This document shows, piece by piece, positions 1-8,377 of a stretch of 38,194 bases of DNA (the first letter of the stretch is position 1; every line of letters starts with the position of its first letter). Location: the NCBI RefSeq assembly GCF_001436775.1, contig NZ_AYZC01000011.1, positions 1-38,194 of the forward strand, written 5' to 3'. This DNA comes from Lactobacillus acetotolerans DSM 20749 = JCM 3825. Its GTDB lineage: Bacteria > Bacillota > Bacilli > Lactobacillales > Lactobacillaceae. The notes under the pieces are model-generated. The model did not search any database. It had not been told where the DNA came from and was given only the letters and a program-made list of their open reading frames with translations. The translations under genes and the position numbers were made by a program.

Positions 1-26
1 ATACATATCAAATTTTAGCAAATTTA

Positions 27-55
27 ATTATACCATTAAAGAGATAAATTTAAGC
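27..55 (-). promoter_or_regulatory. Possible promoter firing leftward out of the window
   Basis: On the minus strand there is a perfect TATAAT (27-32) preceded by a T-rich stretch with a weak -35 candidate near 50-55. It lies downstream of two terminator-like hairpins, so it would start a new transcript for a gene beyond the left edge. The -35 match is poor and no gene is visible, so this is tentative. Confidence 0.3.
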
Positions 56-126
56 AAAAAAGCAGGAGAAAGACCAAATTCATCCCCTCATCAATAGATG
101 GGGAGGTATTCTTTGTTCTTTCTCCT
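56..126 (-). terminator. Long two-part stem-loop followed by a U-run
   Basis: Arms 64-73 and 117-126 pair perfectly over 10 bp. After one mismatch, 75-78 pairs with 112-115, and an inner hairpin pairs 82-92 with 97-107 around a 4-base loop, with one mismatch. Read on the minus strand, the structure is followed by six T (56-61), as in an intrinsic terminator. It lies beyond the terminator of the neighbouring surface-protein gene, so it is either a second terminator or the end of an unrecognised small RNA. Confidence 0.55.
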
Positions 127-147
127 AACTGTTTGTTCTCATTGCAT

Positions 148-177
148 AAAAAATTTGCCCAGTAAGGGCAATTTTTT
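148..177 (-). terminator. Intrinsic terminator of the 511-aa surface protein gene
   Basis: A short GC stem (155-160 with 166-171, five-base loop) is flanked by A6 and T6, so a U-run follows on the minus strand. It lies 15 bases downstream of the stop codon of the preceding minus-strand gene. Confidence 0.8.
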
Positions 178-191
178 GTACTTCAATTTTA

Positions 192-1727
192 TTACTTAGT
201 CTTACCCACAGTTAATTCTGGACGTTTAGTAAACTCAACATAGAGTTTAGAACCAGATACGGATAAGCCTTCAATTTCACGCCGAACCTTTAGATGACTT
301 CTACTCTTATAACTACCATTTTCAGCAACTCTAAAAATATAATCATTAAAGGCAATATAGAACTGGTTATGGTTAGCATCATACGTGAAACCTTGAACCG
401 GTGAACCATTACTAATAAAGTTAGTTTGGGTGGCACCAATTTCAGTTGGGGTCCAAGTATCGCCATTACGAGTTACCTTCCAGTATTCATAACGGCCATT
501 GCCACCATTATGGAATAGAGCATACATAGTGTGATCATTAGCAAAGGTAGCGTTATGAATGTAACGCTGGTTAGCCGCATCCTTATTCCAAATCTTGAAA
601 GTCCAGATTTTATCCATCTTCATATCACTCTTACGAATCCGCATAATTTCTTCAGAGGCACTTGAATTCTTAAATTTATCATTGTTGGCCAACACATAAA
701 TATACTTACCTGTAGAACTAATGGATTGACCGTGCCCTAATTTAATATACGGGCTTACCCTAATATGAGATGCATAATCCTTAAAAGTGGACCACTTCAA
801 AGCAAGCAAATTTTGAGCAGCATACTTACTCTTTATGTGATTTAAATTATAAGAAACTAGGTGACCGTGCTGATCATTACCATCATAAAACATGGATACA
901 GTAAAAATATTATCCTTAACGGTAATACCTTCTGGAACCACACCAACTTGCCCCATCTTATCGGCTGCTTGACCATACTGTAAACTAACAAACCTTGGTT
1001 GGAACAGTCTAGTTCGTAAAGTTAAACCTTTAGCCTTGAAAGTATTAGATGAAGTTTCAGGTCCAAAATCATGGGCCGCATTCCAATGTCTTGACGCAGA
1101 TTTTGAACTGCCTTTCCAAGTTGAAACTTCTTTTGGTGCCTTCATAGCAAACTTATCAGCACTAGAAATTCCTTCTTTTTCATCTGCCCGAACAGTTACT
1201 GTATTAGCCGCCTCGGCTTTGCCATAACTATATTTAACTTTACTTGTACCTGGAACAGAAGAATTAATGGAAGATTCAGAAACATGTACCTTTTGGGGAT
1301 CTATTTCTGTCCCCTTACTATCAGTTGCGTAATTAATTGCATCCCTGGTTGGGAAACTATAATAACTATTCCTTACTAAACTAACATTCGCAGCCAAAGA
1401 AATTTTATTTCTTGCAAAAAAGTTTTGGTTTACCCAGCCAACATTTCTGCCATCAACGATAATGTACCAATACTTACCTTTCTTAGTGGTAGCATATTTC
1501 TTGGATTGGATCTGTCCGTGCTTGAAATATTTAGTCGATGTAAATTTACCCGCTGGTCCACCCTTCAAAACATGGTGGTAAACTGTATAATTTTTTGTAC
1601 CAGCTATCTTAGTCACAGCCCTTTTGTAGCTCTTGGCATGAACACAATTATAACTAATGCCAACAACTAAAAAAGCAGCAATGGCCAATGTAATAACAGT
1701 TAGTGATATCTTAACCGATTTTTTCAT
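192..1727 (-). CDS. Secreted SH3/GW-like surface protein, paralogue A (511 aa)
   Basis: Function unknown. Residues 1-31 form a signal peptide (KK, hydrophobic core, likely cleavage after VHA), with no LPXTG anchor. Residues about 35-108 resemble a GW/SH3b module (motifs YWYIIVDG and VGWVNQNFF), a fold that in other Firmicutes binds teichoic acids or peptidoglycan. Residues about 109-180 look Ig-like. The rest has repeated aromatic beta-strand patterns (GHGQSI, YIYVLAN, FYIAFNDYIF) that suggest a propeller-like domain; this is inferred, not proven. The gene starts with ATG after AAAGGG and ends just before a terminator, so it is probably monocistronic. A longer paralogue lies at 3939-5594. Wall association through the GW-like module is the most economical guess. 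Confidence 0.8.
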   Translation of the reverse strand: MKKSVKISLTVITLAIAAFLVVGISYNCVHAKSYKRAVTKIAGTKNYTVYHHVLKGGPAGKFTSTKYFKHGQIQSKKYATTKKGKYWYIIVDGRNVGWVNQNFFARNKISLAANVSLVRNSYYSFPTRDAINYATDSKGTEIDPQKVHVSESSINSSVPGTSKVKYSYGKAEAANTVTVRADEKEGISSADKFAMKAPKEVSTWKGSSKSASRHWNAAHDFGPETSSNTFKAKGLTLRTRLFQPRFVSLQYGQAADKMGQVGVVPEGITVKDNIFTVSMFYDGNDQHGHLVSYNLNHIKSKYAAQNLLALKWSTFKDYASHIRVSPYIKLGHGQSISSTGKYIYVLANNDKFKNSSASEEIMRIRKSDMKMDKIWTFKIWNKDAANQRYIHNATFANDHTMYALFHNGGNGRYEYWKVTRNGDTWTPTEIGATQTNFISNGSPVQGFTYDANHNQFYIAFNDYIFRVAENGSYKSRSHLKVRREIEGLSVSGSKLYVEFTKRPELTVGKTK

Positions 1728-1907
1728 TTTTACCCTTTCCCTGCTTTTTATGTTACATGAACATATTTTTACACACTCTTACTGTTTGAACAATGTTTGT
1801 TATCATTATTATTTTATGAGAGATTAATGAAGAAGAAGGCTTTTCTCTTTTATTTGCTATATAATGACATAGTTAAAATAAATATATTTAAGGGAGACTT
1901 TTTATTT

Positions 1908-3347
1908 ATGATTGAATCACAAAACAATCCCAAGAAGATGATGTGGATCACCCTTGCAATGATGGCCTTTTCTACCGTATGGAGTTTTGGTAACGTTGTA
2001 AACGGGTTTGTCTACTTTGATGGAACAAAGGTTGTCTTCAGCTGGATTCTTATGTTCCTACTCTACTTTGTTCCCTATGCTCTAATGGTGGGTGAGCTTG
2101 GTTCTGTTTTCAAAAGTTCTGGAGGTGGTGTTTCATCTTGGGTTAACGCAACAATGGGACCAAAATGGGCCTATTACGCTGGATGGACCTATTGGGCCTG
2201 TCACGTGGTATACATTTCAAGTAAAGGTACTGGTGGCCTGAGAGCCATGGCTTGGGGTATCCTCACTAATACCAAATGGTATGATAGTTTACCAACCGCA
2301 TGGACACAATTTGCTACATTAGCAGTCTTTTTATTCTTCTGTTGGGTAGCTAGTCGTGGTATTCCAGTATTAAAGAATTTAGCCACTGTTGCGGGAACAT
2401 CAATGTTTATCATGTCAATTCTATTCATCGTTATGATGTTTGCTGCACCATTAATTAACCCACATGCTGGTTATTACAACATTAATTGGAACTGGAAGAG
2501 TTTCTTACCAACCTTCAACGTTAAATATTTAACATCACTTTCAATTTTAGTATTTGCTGTCGGTGGTTGCGAAAAGATCTCGCCTTATGTTAATAAGGTA
2601 AAAAATCCTTCAAAAAACTTTCCTAAAGCTATGATCACTTTAGCTATTATGATCATGGTTTCGGCTATCTTAGGTACCTTTGCAATGGCAATGATGTTTG
2701 ATCCGAAAGTTGTTAACGCACATATGAACGAATACATTTCTAATGGTCCTTACATCGCCTTTCAAAGATTAGATGATTACTACCACGTTAACAGTCTGTT
2801 CGTATATATTTACGCTTGGTGTAATGTAATCGGTCAATTTTCAACTTTGGTTCTTAGTATCGATGCACCCTTAAGGATGCTGCTTGGTAGTAAAGAAGCT
2901 AAAGATTATATCCCAAAGAAATTACTTAAAGTTAACAAACATGGTGCATTTATCAACGGTATCTGGATGGTTGTTATTCTTTCAGGTGCTTTGATTGTTG
3001 TTCAGGCATTATTACCCGATGCACAATCAGTAATGGCTCAATTGATTAAATTAAATTCAACAACTATGCCGTTGCGTTACTTATGGGTATTCATAGCCTT
3101 TATAGCTTTACGTAAACAAAAAGATAAGTTTGAAGATAAAAATAATTACCAAATGACTCATCATCAAGGTCTAGCTTACACCGCAGGCTGGTGGTGTTTT
3201 ATCGTCACACTTGCTTGTTGTATTTTAGGTATCTACTCACCAGATCCATTGACGCTATTCTTAAACGTTGCTACACCAGTTATTTTAGTTGCTTTAGGTT
3301 TAATTTTACCTACTATTAAAAAACATCAAGATAAAAAATTAGCATAA
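1908..3347 (+). CDS. APC-family amino acid permease, YjeM-like (479 aa)
   Basis: Probable proton-coupled amino acid transporter or antiporter in the cytoplasmic membrane. About 12 hydrophobic segments are visible from residue 10 to the C-terminus. The opening resembles the YjeM branch of the amino acid-polyamine-organocation superfamily (SSGGGVSSWV in the TM2-3 region; VGGCEKISPYV in the TM6-7 region). Substrate cannot be read from sequence. The reading frame stays open up to 1797, but the ATG at 1908 is preferred: AGGGAG lies 11 bases upstream, and translation from here begins directly with the first membrane segment. A TATAAT at 1860-1865 may be its -10 box. The gene ends at a terminator and is transcribed alone, parallel to the regulator gene downstream. 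Confidence 0.85.
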   Translation: MIESQNNPKKMMWITLAMMAFSTVWSFGNVVNGFVYFDGTKVVFSWILMFLLYFVPYALMVGELGSVFKSSGGGVSSWVNATMGPKWAYYAGWTYWACHVVYISSKGTGGLRAMAWGILTNTKWYDSLPTAWTQFATLAVFLFFCWVASRGIPVLKNLATVAGTSMFIMSILFIVMMFAAPLINPHAGYYNINWNWKSFLPTFNVKYLTSLSILVFAVGGCEKISPYVNKVKNPSKNFPKAMITLAIMIMVSAILGTFAMAMMFDPKVVNAHMNEYISNGPYIAFQRLDDYYHVNSLFVYIYAWCNVIGQFSTLVLSIDAPLRMLLGSKEAKDYIPKKLLKVNKHGAFINGIWMVVILSGALIVVQALLPDAQSVMAQLIKLNSTTMPLRYLWVFIAFIALRKQKDKFEDKNNYQMTHHQGLAYTAGWWCFIVTLACCILGIYSPDPLTLFLNVATPVILVALGLILPTIKKHQDKKLA

Positions 3348-3370
3348 TTTTATTGGATAAAATGTGAAAT

Positions 3371-3400
3371 AAAAGCGCCTCTAGAAGGCGTTTTTATTTT
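3371..3400 (+). terminator. Terminator after the permease gene
   Basis: CGCCT (3376-3380) pairs with AGGCG (3386-3390) across a 5-base loop, extended by flanking A/T pairs and followed by a T-rich tract from 3391. Confidence 0.85.
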
Positions 3401-3428
3401 GAAAATGATACACTTTACATTGTATAAG
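3399..3428 (+). promoter_or_regulatory. Promoter of the perR-like gene
   Basis: TTGAAA (3399-3404), an 18-base spacer and TATAAG (3423-3428) lie 21 bases before the TTG start codon. The -35 box starts inside the T-tract of the preceding terminator. The sequence between the boxes contains a weak inverted repeat (ATACA, 8 bases, TGTAT), which is not a convincing PerR box. Confidence 0.5.
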
Positions 3429-3449
3429 TAACGTAATGGAGATGAGTAT

Positions 3450-3899
3450 TTGTCAACTAAACTTGAAAAACAAGCTGAAGAACTTCTGCATGAACATCAT
3501 TTAAAGGCAACTAAGCCCCGCTTAAGGATTCTTCTATACTTGATGACACACCATAATCATCCAACCGCTGAAACAATTTATCAGGATATTGCCAGTGATA
3601 AGCCAACTTATCGGGCTACCATTTACAATACACTTAATACTTTAGTTAACGTAGGAGTTATCATTGAAATAAAAAATGGGGACAGTTCCTCTCATTATGA
3701 CTACTTTGTTAAACCCCATTTTCACATCATCTGTACTAATTGTGGTAAAATTGCTGATGTCTTTTATCCCAATTTCAATACAATTGAAAATAAAATGTGT
3801 ACAGAAGCCGAAAAGCAAACAGGTTTTATCACTTCTAAGAGTCACATAGAGATATATGGATTATGTCCTGATTGTCAGAAAAAATTACAAAAAAAATAA
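3450..3899 (+). CDS. perR: Fur-family transcriptional regulator, PerR type (149 aa)
   Basis: DNA-binding repressor, probably sensing peroxide through a metal-catalysed oxidation mechanism. The N-terminal winged helix spans about residues 14-80 (TKPRLRIL, ATIYNTLNTL). The dimerisation and metal domain follows. Its residues fit the B. subtilis PerR regulatory site: H37, D84, H90, H92 and D103, with D rather than E at the last position, which favours PerR over Fur. Structural zinc is held by C95, C98, C139 and C142. The start is TTG at 3450: no in-frame ATG lies near, and GGAG sits 7 bases upstream. It is monocistronic between two terminators. Whether it controls the flanking surface-protein genes or its own promoter cannot be told here. 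Confidence 0.88.
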   Translation: MSTKLEKQAEELLHEHHLKATKPRLRILLYLMTHHNHPTAETIYQDIASDKPTYRATIYNTLNTLVNVGVIIEIKNGDSSSHYDYFVKPHFHIICTNCGKIADVFYPNFNTIENKMCTEAEKQTGFITSKSHIEIYGLCPDCQKKLQKK

Positions 3900-3925
3900 G
3901 AGGTTTTCAAACCTCTTATTTTTTT
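3891..3925. terminator. Bidirectional terminator between perR and the 551-aa gene
   Basis: A strong 11-12 bp stem (3895-3906 with 3909-3920) is flanked by an A-run and a T-run. It separates two convergent genes and can serve both strands. Confidence 0.88.
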
Positions 3926-3938
3926 CTGCTTAAATTAA

Positions 3939-5594
3939 TTACTTAATTTTCGTACTTTCAAGTAATTCAGCACGTTGAGCCAAGTTTACATATAGGCGAC
4001 CGTTACTTACAGACAAGCCCTCAATCTCACGACCATTAGTATTAAATTGGTAAGTCTGTTTAATTGCACCCTTTCGACTTATCTTAAAGATTAAATCATT
4101 AAATGCAAGGTAGAAATTATCATTAACAGGGTCATAAGTAAAGCCTTGAACTGGAGCACCGTTACTTACAAAATTGCCATCAGTCTTACCAACTAACTTA
4201 GGATACCAATTATCACCCTTACGGGTTAATTCCCAGTATTCATAGCAATTATTCTTTATATCATGGTAGACAGTATACATATCAGTATCGGAAACGACTA
4301 CACCATTGTGGAAGTAACGTGGATTACTTGCATCGTCAACCCAAGTCTTAATTGTCCACATCTTATTAATCTGCAAATCACTCTTACGGATTTGAACTAA
4401 TTCTTCTGAATCAGGACTTTCTTTCAAAGTATGATCATTTACCAAAGTATAAATATATTTCTTGGTTGATCCCATTGCTTGACCGTGGCCAATTGGTATA
4501 TATGGGCTTACCTTAATATGCTTAACATAGTTAGTAAACTTCTTTTGTGACATAGTTAGTAGATCTTGGGCATGAAATGGGTTGGTTAACTTATTTAAAT
4601 CATAACCAACAACGTGTCCACTAAGTAAGTTAAGGTGACTGAGTAAACTCGTATAAGCCCAACCATCTGATACAGTTATACCTTCAGGAATATGACCCAC
4701 TCTATTAATGTTATCGTCACCAGGATCTTGGACACTTAATAAGACTGGTTGATAAAATCTCGTCTTAAGAGTTAAGTCACCACTATTAAAGGTATGTCTC
4801 GTATTATCTGGTGTAAATTCAGTTGGACTAATGTAATTATCAGATGAACCATAGTGGGATTTCCACGGTTTATAATCATTAGTACCTGGCTGTGCGGTTA
4901 CACCACTGGCACTAGCAATACCTTCTTTGGTACTCTTTCTAACCGTAACTTTTATGGTAGCGGTAGCATCACCGTAAGTATATTTTACGTTATAAGTTTT
5001 TGGTTTATTACATGCGATACTATCTTTAGATACATTAACTTCGGAATTATCAACTACTGTCCCCATATAATTAGTTGCGTAACTGATAGCATCCCTAGTG
5101 TTAAATTTATAATTATCGTTTCTTACCAAACTTACCGTTTTTGGAACAGCAATTTGGTTTCTTGCAAAGAATTTTTCATTAACATAACCTACTTTACGAC
5201 CATCAACGTAAATTCTCCAATAACGAGCTTTTTTAGTCTGGACAGATTGATCAGACTGAATATGGTTATAACGGTAAGTTATTCCATCGGTTACCTTGGT
5301 ATGAACATGGCCGCCAGAAACAGATTTCCATACTTTATAATTTTTGTTACCAGCAACTTTGGTCATCATCGCATAACCAGTAACGCGTTGAGTGCCAGCT
5401 TTTTGCTTTTTATTAGTCTTACTACCATCAGCCTTGGATGAACTAGACTTGGTTGATTTAGCAACTTTAGTACTACTTGTATCCGCTGGCTTTGAATTAC
5501 TTGCGGCAAAAGTCGTATTTGCATTAACCGCAAATAATCCTAAGCTAACAGCAAATGCTGATACAAACGTCAGTATTTTCTTAGAATATTTCAA
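3939..5594 (-). CDS. Secreted SH3/GW-like surface protein, paralogue B (551 aa)
   Basis: Homologue of the 511-aa protein to the left and colinear with it. It has a Sec signal peptide (residues 1-30, cleavage likely after TFA), then a Ser/Lys/Thr-rich linker (about 31-70) absent from paralogue A. A GW/SH3-like module follows (YWRIYVDG, VGYVNEKFF, about 75-150), then an Ig-like segment (about 151-220) and the same large C-terminal beta-rich domain (GHGQAM, YTLVNDH, FYLAFNDLIF). There is no LPXTG motif. The linker may span the wall and the GW-like module may bind wall polymers; both are inference. The start is TTG, chosen because GGAGGG lies 6 bases upstream. Monocistronic, convergent with perR. 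Biological role unknown. Confidence 0.82.
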   Translation of the reverse strand: MKYSKKILTFVSAFAVSLGLFAVNANTTFAASNSKPADTSSTKVAKSTKSSSSKADGSKTNKKQKAGTQRVTGYAMMTKVAGNKNYKVWKSVSGGHVHTKVTDGITYRYNHIQSDQSVQTKKARYWRIYVDGRKVGYVNEKFFARNQIAVPKTVSLVRNDNYKFNTRDAISYATNYMGTVVDNSEVNVSKDSIACNKPKTYNVKYTYGDATATIKVTVRKSTKEGIASASGVTAQPGTNDYKPWKSHYGSSDNYISPTEFTPDNTRHTFNSGDLTLKTRFYQPVLLSVQDPGDDNINRVGHIPEGITVSDGWAYTSLLSHLNLLSGHVVGYDLNKLTNPFHAQDLLTMSQKKFTNYVKHIKVSPYIPIGHGQAMGSTKKYIYTLVNDHTLKESPDSEELVQIRKSDLQINKMWTIKTWVDDASNPRYFHNGVVVSDTDMYTVYHDIKNNCYEYWELTRKGDNWYPKLVGKTDGNFVSNGAPVQGFTYDPVNDNFYLAFNDLIFKISRKGAIKQTYQFNTNGREIEGLSVSNGRLYVNLAQRAELLESTKIK

Positions 5595-5678
5595 AATTTT
5601 CCCTCCAGATTAAAGATTACATTCTCTATTGTAATATAAAATAGCTACACAAAAAAATACAAAATTGATACACTTTGT

Positions 5679-5707
5679 TTGACAGCCTTTATAGTAAGTG
5701 CTTTAAT
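5679..5707 (+). promoter_or_regulatory. clpP promoter
   Basis: A consensus -35 box TTGACA (5679-5684), a 17-base spacer and TTTAAT (5702-5707). The -10 box touches the first base of the CIRCE operator, so a bound repressor would block initiation. Confidence 0.85.
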
Positions 5708-5733
5708 TAGCACTGTACTTATAAGAGTGCTAA
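5707..5733 (+). promoter_or_regulatory. CIRCE operator (HrcA binding site) upstream of clpP
   Basis: TTAGCACTG, nine bases, GAGTGCTAA. This matches the CIRCE consensus (TTAGCACTC-N9-GAGTGCTAA) at 17 of 18 arm positions. The predicted transcription start falls within it. Heat-inducible, HrcA-repressed clpP expression is the expected outcome. No CtsR-type GGTCAAA tandem repeat was seen. Confidence 0.92.
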
Positions 5734-5757
5734 TTAAGAATTTTAGGAGGCAGATAT

Positions 5758-6342
5758 ATGCTTGTACCTACAGTTATTGAGCCTACTGCTCATGGCGAAC
5801 GTGCATATGATATCTATTCACGTTTATTAAAAGACAGAATTATCATATTAAGTGGTGAGATAAATGACCAAATGGCTAACTCAATCATCGCTCAGTTATT
5901 GTTCCTTGATGCACAAGACAATACAAAAGACATTTCACTTTACATCAATTCACCGGGTGGTGTAATTACTTCTGGCTTAGCAATCATGGATACTATGAAC
6001 TTTATCAAGTCCGATGTTTCCACCATTGCTATTGGTATGGCAGCTTCAATGGCTTCCATCCTGTTGACCAGCGGAACAAAGGGTAAGCGTTTCGCGTTAC
6101 CTAATTCCACTGTCCTTATTCACCAACCTTTGGGTGGTGCACAAGGTCAACAAACCGATATCCAAATTGCTGCAAATGAGATTATGAAGAGTCGTAAGAA
6201 GATTAACAATATCTTACACGAAACCACCGGTCAACCCATGGAAAGGATCCAAAAGGATACCGACCGTGATAACTACATGACCGCTCAAGAAGCTAAAGAT
6301 TACGGCTTAATTGATGAAATCATGGTTAATAAGAAGAAGTAA
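5758..6342 (+). CDS. clpP: ATP-dependent Clp protease proteolytic subunit
   Basis: Serine peptidase that forms the tetradecameric chamber and degrades substrates unfolded by ClpC, ClpE or ClpX in the cytosol. At 194 aa it has normal length. The catalytic triad is Ser97 (GMAASMAS), His122 (IHQP) and Asp171 (DRDN). It also has the oligomerisation region SPGG and the hydrophobic N-terminal loop (VPTVIE). The start is ATG, 7 bases after AGGAGG. It is monocistronic, with a CIRCE-controlled promoter upstream and a bidirectional terminator downstream, so it should be induced by protein-folding stress. Confidence 0.98.
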   Translation: MLVPTVIEPTAHGERAYDIYSRLLKDRIIILSGEINDQMANSIIAQLLFLDAQDNTKDISLYINSPGGVITSGLAIMDTMNFIKSDVSTIAIGMAASMASILLTSGTKGKRFALPNSTVLIHQPLGGAQGQQTDIQIAANEIMKSRKKINNILHETTGQPMERIQKDTDRDNYMTAQEAKDYGLIDEIMVNKKK

Positions 6343-6364
6343 TAAATAGTAAGATATTTATTGC

Positions 6365-6397
6365 AAAAAGGAGTTCACAAATGTGAACTCCTTTTTT
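6365..6397. terminator. Bidirectional terminator between clpP and whiA
   Basis: A 14-bp arm (6365-6378), the loop AAAT, and a complementary arm (6383-6396) with A- and T-runs at its ends. It serves convergent clpP and whiA, and its right arm overlaps the whiA stop codon. Confidence 0.92.
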
Positions 6398-7331
6398 ATT
6401 TTCTTAAACTATCGGCCATTTCATGTAATTTTTTAAAGCGATGATTAACTCCAGATTTAGAAATCGGTCCATCAGGTACTTGCTGGGCCATCTCTTTAAG
6501 CGATAATTCTGGATTATCTAACCGAAGTTGAGCAACTCCGCGCAGTTTTTCAGGTAAATTACCTAAACCATTCTTCTTTTTAATCAACCGAATATCTTCA
6601 ACTTGTTTAGCAGCTGCGGTTGCAGTCTTTTTCAAATTTGCAGTATCACAATTAACTAGGCGATTAACAGAATTACGCATATCCCGCATAATCCGCAAAT
6701 CTTCAAAGGACAACATTGCATTAAGTGCACCAACAACGTGCAGAAAGTCGCCAATTTTCTCTGCTTCCTTCAGATAAACAATGTAACCATGGCGGCGCCT
6801 CGTAGTTTTAGCATTTAAATAAAAATAATGATTCATCAGCTTAAGTAAATCATCATTATGATCTTTGTACACTGAATAAATTTCCAAGTGATAGCGACTC
6901 GTTTGGGGGTTATTCACACTCCCACCTGCTAAAAAAGCACCACGTAAATAAGACATTGCCCCTTCACGCGATCTCATAATTCGATTAGGAACCCTTGTAA
7001 CTACATCATCATTTTTATCTAAAATTTCTAAATTTCGTAAAATTCCTTTTACATTAGTTTGCAGCCGAACCAAATATTGATTGTTCTTCTTCAATTTCAT
7101 TTTTCTTGAAACTATCAATAATGGTTCAACTGCATAAGCACTTTTAATTAATGTGAAGATTCGACGAGCAATCGCAGGATTCTCAGTTGTAATATCCAAA
7201 CTAAATTGGTGATCGTGAAAATTTAAAACCCCATTCATGCGCAAAAAAGCGGCTAATTCCGCTTTGGCATGTTCAGGATGTACTTTTAGTGAGGTTAATT
7301 CTTTTTTAACCGCACTAGCATAACTTGCCAT
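6396..7331 (-). CDS. whiA: DNA-binding protein WhiA
   Basis: Conserved Gram-positive DNA-binding protein linked to cell division and chromosome segregation, originally defined as a sporulation regulator in Streptomyces. At 311 aa it has typical length. The N-terminal two-thirds carries the degenerate LAGLIDADG homing-endonuclease fold (for example YLRGAFLAGGSVN near residue 128). The C-terminus carries the helix-turn-helix (SLKEMAQQVP, SKSGVNHRFKKL). Its ATG overlaps the yvcK stop codon by one base (TAATG), so the two are translationally coupled as the last genes of rapZ-yvcK-whiA. Transcription ends at the shared terminator with clpP. Confidence 0.96.
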   Translation of the reverse strand: MASYASAVKKELTSLKVHPEHAKAELAAFLRMNGVLNFHDHQFSLDITTENPAIARRIFTLIKSAYAVEPLLIVSRKMKLKKNNQYLVRLQTNVKGILRNLEILDKNDDVVTRVPNRIMRSREGAMSYLRGAFLAGGSVNNPQTSRYHLEIYSVYKDHNDDLLKLMNHYFYLNAKTTRRRHGYIVYLKEAEKIGDFLHVVGALNAMLSFEDLRIMRDMRNSVNRLVNCDTANLKKTATAAAKQVEDIRLIKKKNGLGNLPEKLRGVAQLRLDNPELSLKEMAQQVPDGPISKSGVNHRFKKLHEMADSLRK

Positions 7332-8368
7332 TATTCATCAGTCATCCTTCTGCGTGACATTGCCTCAAGAGCCAAATTAATTATTTCTCTAGCAACTTTT
7401 TTACCATCATGAAAGACCAGCCCACTATGCTGGTCAATAAAATCATCGGTAATAACCCGGCAATCTTGCTTGCGTAAGCCTGCAAAATCATTCCTTACGG
7501 GTTCCAAATAAGCATCATAATCTTCTGGATGAAACTTACTCATATCAATTTTGGCACCATTAACAAGCGCCGTATTAATATAATGACCACCAAGATGATT
7601 ATTAATCACCTGAACGTGTTCTGCATCACTAAAATGATCGGTTTCACCGCGCTGGGTCATAATATTACAAATATAAATTACTTCAGCGCTAGTTTTACGG
7701 ACGGCTTCACCCAAATTGGGAATCATTAAGTTAGGCAAAATTGACGTGAATAAACTACCTGGCCCTAAAACAACGGCATCAGCCTGCATAATAGCAGCTA
7801 ATACTGGCAAAACGGCTGTTGGTTTAGCACCAGAATTTGTATCTGTTACCCAAACACGCTTTATTCGCTTATCTTTAGAAGTAATTTCTGTTTCACCAAC
7901 CTCGGTAGTACCATCAACAAATTCAGCGTTCAAAGTTAACGGTTCGTTAGATGCTGGGAAAACATGACCATCAACACGCATCATTTTTGACAATGATTGG
8001 ACAGCATCAAAAATATTTCCGTGCATTTCATTTAAAGCAGCAATGATTAAATTACCAATCGCGTGCCCTGAAAAAAATGAATCAGAGGAATCAAAACGAT
8101 ATTGAAAAACATTTTTTTCTTCCTGTGAAATATCGCTTAATGAGACCAAGACATTCCGAATATCACCAGGTGGAACAACGTTAATAAAATTTCGAATCGA
8201 ACCAGATGACCCACCATCATCCGAAACGGTAACTATGGCCGTAATTTCTGCATTTTTATCTTTTAAAGCATTTAAAATAACCGGTAATCCGGTTCCGCCA
8301 CCGATAACGACCACTTTGGGTCTCCTACTTTTGATGACCCGAATTATCTTTGATTCTCCGTATGCCAT
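7331..8368 (-). CDS. yvcK: YvcK/GlmR family protein
   Basis: Member of the CofD-like/YvcK family. In B. subtilis this protein (GlmR) binds UDP-GlcNAc and directs carbon toward cell-wall precursors, and is needed on gluconeogenic substrates. Visible motifs are the Rossmann-like loop [10 protein letters not shown] near the N-terminus and DDGGSSG. The ATG at 8368 (345 aa) is preferred because AGGTGG lies 5 bases upstream; an in-frame GTG at 8377, directly after the rapZ stop, would add three residues. It lies between rapZ and whiA in a tight operon, a combination conserved in Firmicutes. Confidence 0.95.
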   Translation of the reverse strand: MAYGESKIIRVIKSRRPKVVVIGGGTGLPVILNALKDKNAEITAIVTVSDDGGSSGSIRNFINVVPPGDIRNVLVSLSDISQEEKNVFQYRFDSSDSFFSGHAIGNLIIAALNEMHGNIFDAVQSLSKMMRVDGHVFPASNEPLTLNAEFVDGTTEVGETEITSKDKRIKRVWVTDTNSGAKPTAVLPVLAAIMQADAVVLGPGSLFTSILPNLMIPNLGEAVRKTSAEVIYICNIMTQRGETDHFSDAEHVQVINNHLGGHYINTALVNGAKIDMSKFHPEDYDAYLEPVRNDFAGLRKQDCRVITDDFIDQHSGLVFHDGKKVAREIINLALEAMSRRRMTDE

Positions 8369-8377
8369 GTTTTCCAC

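Noticed and set aside
1750-1800. LexA-like GAACATAT and GAACAATG sequences upstream of the 511-aa protein gene
   Set aside because: The second arms mismatch at two or more positions, and the gene is not an SOS type.
1797-1907. N-terminal extension of the permease reading frame from 1797
   Set aside because: It has no ribosome binding site, overlaps the likely -10 box, and the ATG at 1908 has AGGGAG at good distance and starts directly with the family N-terminus.
3408-3425. Possible PerR box in the perR promoter
   Set aside because: Arms are only five bases with an 8-base gap; it does not fit the 7-1-7 pattern of PerR boxes.
4854-5441. 195-aa reading frame opposite the 551-aa protein
   Set aside because: A shadow of the real gene; no ribosome binding site or domain, and low-complexity composition.
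3399-5680. Shared string TGATACACTTT upstream of perR and of clpP
   Set aside because: An 11-base match between two sites is expected by chance in a 38-kb AT-rich window, and it has no symmetry.
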